DNA of 62,449 bases from Prevotella sp. (GTDB lineage Bacteria; Bacteroidota; Bacteroidia; Bacteroidales; Bacteroidaceae): the NCBI GenBank assembly GCA_016281815.1, contig JAEEJK010000036.1, positions 1 through 62,449 on the forward strand. Direction: 5' to 3'. The stretch's first letter is position 1. The number at the start of each line of letters is the position of its first letter. Under the pieces are notes generated by a model. The model was not told the DNA's origin and did no database searches. It saw nothing but the letters and a program-made list of their open reading frames with translations. Position numbers and translations under genes: made by a program. This document shows positions 61,060-62,449 of this stretch, in pieces.

Positions 61060-61515
61060 TCACCAATATCCATAAGTCTCATTATACCTTATCTTATCTC
61101 CCAGGTGCTCACCGACAATGCCGACAGGATCGCCAGCGTTCACTGGTCCCCATCCAGCAGATGTATCATCTCCAGAATTGAAGATTTGCTTTCCTGCCTT
61201 GTTGTAACAAAACACCTGACGTACCATAACAAAATTGTAGCGGGCATCAAATTGGGCTTTTGTGCGGGTTGAAGCAACAGGAGTGCGGAGACCTGCTTGT
61301 TGGGCAAGATAGTTCTGCCATTCAGCCGTGTGATACTCTGCCTTCACCCATACAATATGCTCTCCGCTTTTCGTCGTTGTGATATTGGAATTGTAAGAAA
61401 TGGTGACAGTACCATCATCGCTGATTTTAATCCATTTCCCAGCATTAGATTGTGCGCTGACCATGCCGAATGGCAATGCAAGCAGCAGGAACATAAGGAT
61501 AACTTTTGTTTTCAT
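61060..61515 (-). CDS. Exported protein resembling surface-adhesin protein E
   Basis: A 151-residue protein with a signal peptide (MKTKVILMFLLLALPFGMVSAQ). The mature part resembles the surface-adhesin-E-like fold: KWIKISDDGTVTISYNSNIT, then IVWVKAEYHT and YNFVMVRQVFCYNKAGKQI with late Trp/Gly motifs. The resemblance is partial, so confidence in the family is moderate. It is the first gene downstream of a structured leader with a consensus promoter at 61828-61858. Confidence 0.75.
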   Translation of the reverse strand: MKTKVILMFLLLALPFGMVSAQSNAGKWIKISDDGTVTISYNSNITTTKSGEHIVWVKAEYHTAEWQNYLAQQAGLRTPVASTRTKAQFDARYNFVMVRQVFCYNKAGKQIFNSGDDTSAGWGPVNAGDPVGIVGEHLGDKIRYNETYGYW

Positions 61516-61583
61516 AATAACATCTTTTTTAATTTATATTGTTTTGAGTATTGCACATTCCATTGTATTAGACACAAAAGTAA

Positions 61584-61825
61584 GGTGTGAGCCTTCTTCC
61601 GTTCTCCGTCTGAAGGTTCTGCCTACCCGTAACAAAAAGAATGAAACCAGCTCACACCCATAGGTATATGCAGGACACAGCATTCCCTCTGACGGGAATG
61701 GTGCTGTATATCCACCATGGGAGAAGCAGCCTCAGACTTTCACCTTGCTACGTTGAATTTGGCAGATTCTCAGACAAGTGAAGTTTGATTGCTCTTCTCA
61801 AAATGTCGCGTCACCGAAATGACGC
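61584..61825 (-). ncRNA. Structured RNA element upstream of the SapE-like gene (leader or independent RNA)
   Basis: On the minus strand, just after the promoter, the transcript can form three stems. P1 is GCGTCA/TGACGC around TTTCGG (61808-61825). P2 is a long hairpin closed by CCCAT/ATGGG (61657-61721) and topped by ACAGCATTCCC with GGGAATGGTGCTGT (61677-61707). P3 is GGTGTGAGC/GCTCACACC (61584-61592 with 61650-61658), next to P2. No open frame fits it. It has no clear terminator before the 61060-61515 gene, so a 5' leader is as likely as a free RNA. Not recognised as a known riboswitch class. Confidence 0.55.
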
Positions 61826-61827
61826 TC

Positions 61828-61858
61828 CAAAGATAGTGCAAATCGAGCGGAATTCAAA
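61828..61858 (-). promoter_or_regulatory. Promoter of the structured RNA element
   Basis: On the minus strand TTTG (61855-61858), 19 bases and TATCTTTG (61828-61835) match the consensus exactly. Confidence 0.8.
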
Positions 61859-62449
61859 ACAAAATCCGAAGAATTTTGATTTTGATTCCCGAGATGCAGC
61901 CTATCTCCGATACATAGTATCAAAATAAGAAAAGTTTTCAAAGACCGTTCGTTGTGAGCTGGAATTTTTTAACTCAAGTGCAAAAATAGTGTTTTTCTAA
62001 AATAACTGCCAAATTTTCTGTTGGTTCATTTTGGTTCATTTTTGATAGCGCTTGACAAACAACCCTAACGCGGATATTAATCATAAAAACTTGTCAAACA
62101 ATTCATCTCAGAAAGCAAGAACAAAACCGATAAAAAAAGACTTACCCCTTATTAGATTTGGAAATTTGAAGAAAAATGCTAACTTTACTGAAGTTTCCCA
62201 CCCCATTCAAATGCACTAATCTTTCATTTATCCCGAAATAGAGAGATTTGTCGAAGACCCACGAGGAACGCAGTAATTAGAGAATTATTTCACTACGACA
62301 AGAATTAAAAGGAATTGGAGAAGAAATGGCAGGCCATTCTGCAATAGCAAGGTGAAATTCCGTCGCTTGCGACAAACCATTCTTGAAAATTCTTTTGTGT
62401 TGCATATAATTCTTAAATTCTCAAATTCGTGACAGAAAAACTTGAGAAA
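61859..62449. other. Terminal intergenic stretch
   Basis: Almost 600 bp of AT-rich sequence with no reading frame of credible length on either strand. A small palindrome, GTCGCTTGCGAC (near 62362-62373), is the only local structure. No repeat from the other families was found. Confidence 0.5.

Noticed and set aside
61584..61825. TPP, FMN, cobalamin or SAM riboswitch
   Set aside because: Short matches such as CTGAGA and GGTGAAAG exist, but the conserved cores and pairing of these classes are absent.
61859..62449. Possible partial gene at the window end
   Set aside because: All frames on both strands are interrupted at short intervals.

Overview
The window comes from a member of the Bacteroidota, most likely a Prevotellaceae-type Bacteroidales. 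The evidence is protein content: T9SS proteins PorU and PorV, BspA-type LRR proteins, Fibrobacter-succinogenes-major paralogous domains, DUF4421, DUF3316, a single-chain glycyl-tRNA synthetase and lipoproteins. Promoters of the Bacteroidota type (TTTG, 19-20 bases, TAnnTTTG) recur on both strands. Most of the window looks like core chromosome; a restriction-modification pair and the last ~6 kb are visibly AT-richer.

Layout. 1-4.5 kb: surface proteins (partial BspA-type LRR protein; dockerin-like/Big2/Fib_succ mosaic). 4.5-8.3 kb: a two-component system (TPR-lipoprotein histidine kinase with a co-transcribed surface protein, divergent LuxR-type regulator), then a candidate ~215-nt noncoding RNA. 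8.7-20 kb, minus strand: membrane protein, serine-type sulfatase, ispF, porV, porU, a FAH-family enzyme, and rplM-rpsI-rpsB-tsf. 20.3-22.1 kb: a C5 methyltransferase overlapping an NgoMIV-type endonuclease (predicted GCCGGC system). 22.2-32.3 kb, plus strand: possible polysaccharide lyase, trmD, pepP, pepC, recJ, recQ. 32.4-36 kb, minus strand: membrane protein plus ECF sigma factor, FKBP isomerase plus glyS. 36-38.6 kb: two flavodoxin-fold exported proteins on either side of tRNA-Leu(UAG). 38.8-43.6 kb: parC, a DUF3316 protein, an S41 protease. 43.6-48.5 kb, minus strand: a partner-switching-like locus (Rpn nuclease, SpoIIE phosphatase fused to an RsbW-like ATPase, STAS protein, AraC-type regulator) followed by a 46-residue small protein and a PepSY-like protein. 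49.2-57.1 kb: a DUF4421/PI-PLC fusion, a small possible regulator, a Ser/Thr kinase fused to BspA-type LRRs, and an ATPase gene between 53-bp exact direct repeats. 57.4-61.5 kb: TM2 and DUF2752 proteins plus small exported proteins, with a structured RNA element and a canonical promoter upstream of the last gene. 61.9-62.4 kb: nothing recognisable.

Three patterns stand out. (1) Tandem heptanucleotide arrays in which every 7-bp unit carries a stop codon begin at, or contain, the stop codons of nine genes. Because 7 is not a multiple of 3, they close all three frames. Orientation-specific arrays always carry the stops on the sense strand of the gene that has just ended. (2) Two inverted-repeat sites of identical geometry (TGCGACA, 24 bp, TGTCGCA) lie 72-73 bp upstream of the -7 boxes of the small-protein and PepSY genes, next to an AraC-type regulator. 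(3) Two structured non-coding elements with canonical promoters lie at about 8.4-8.6 kb and 61.6-61.8 kb.
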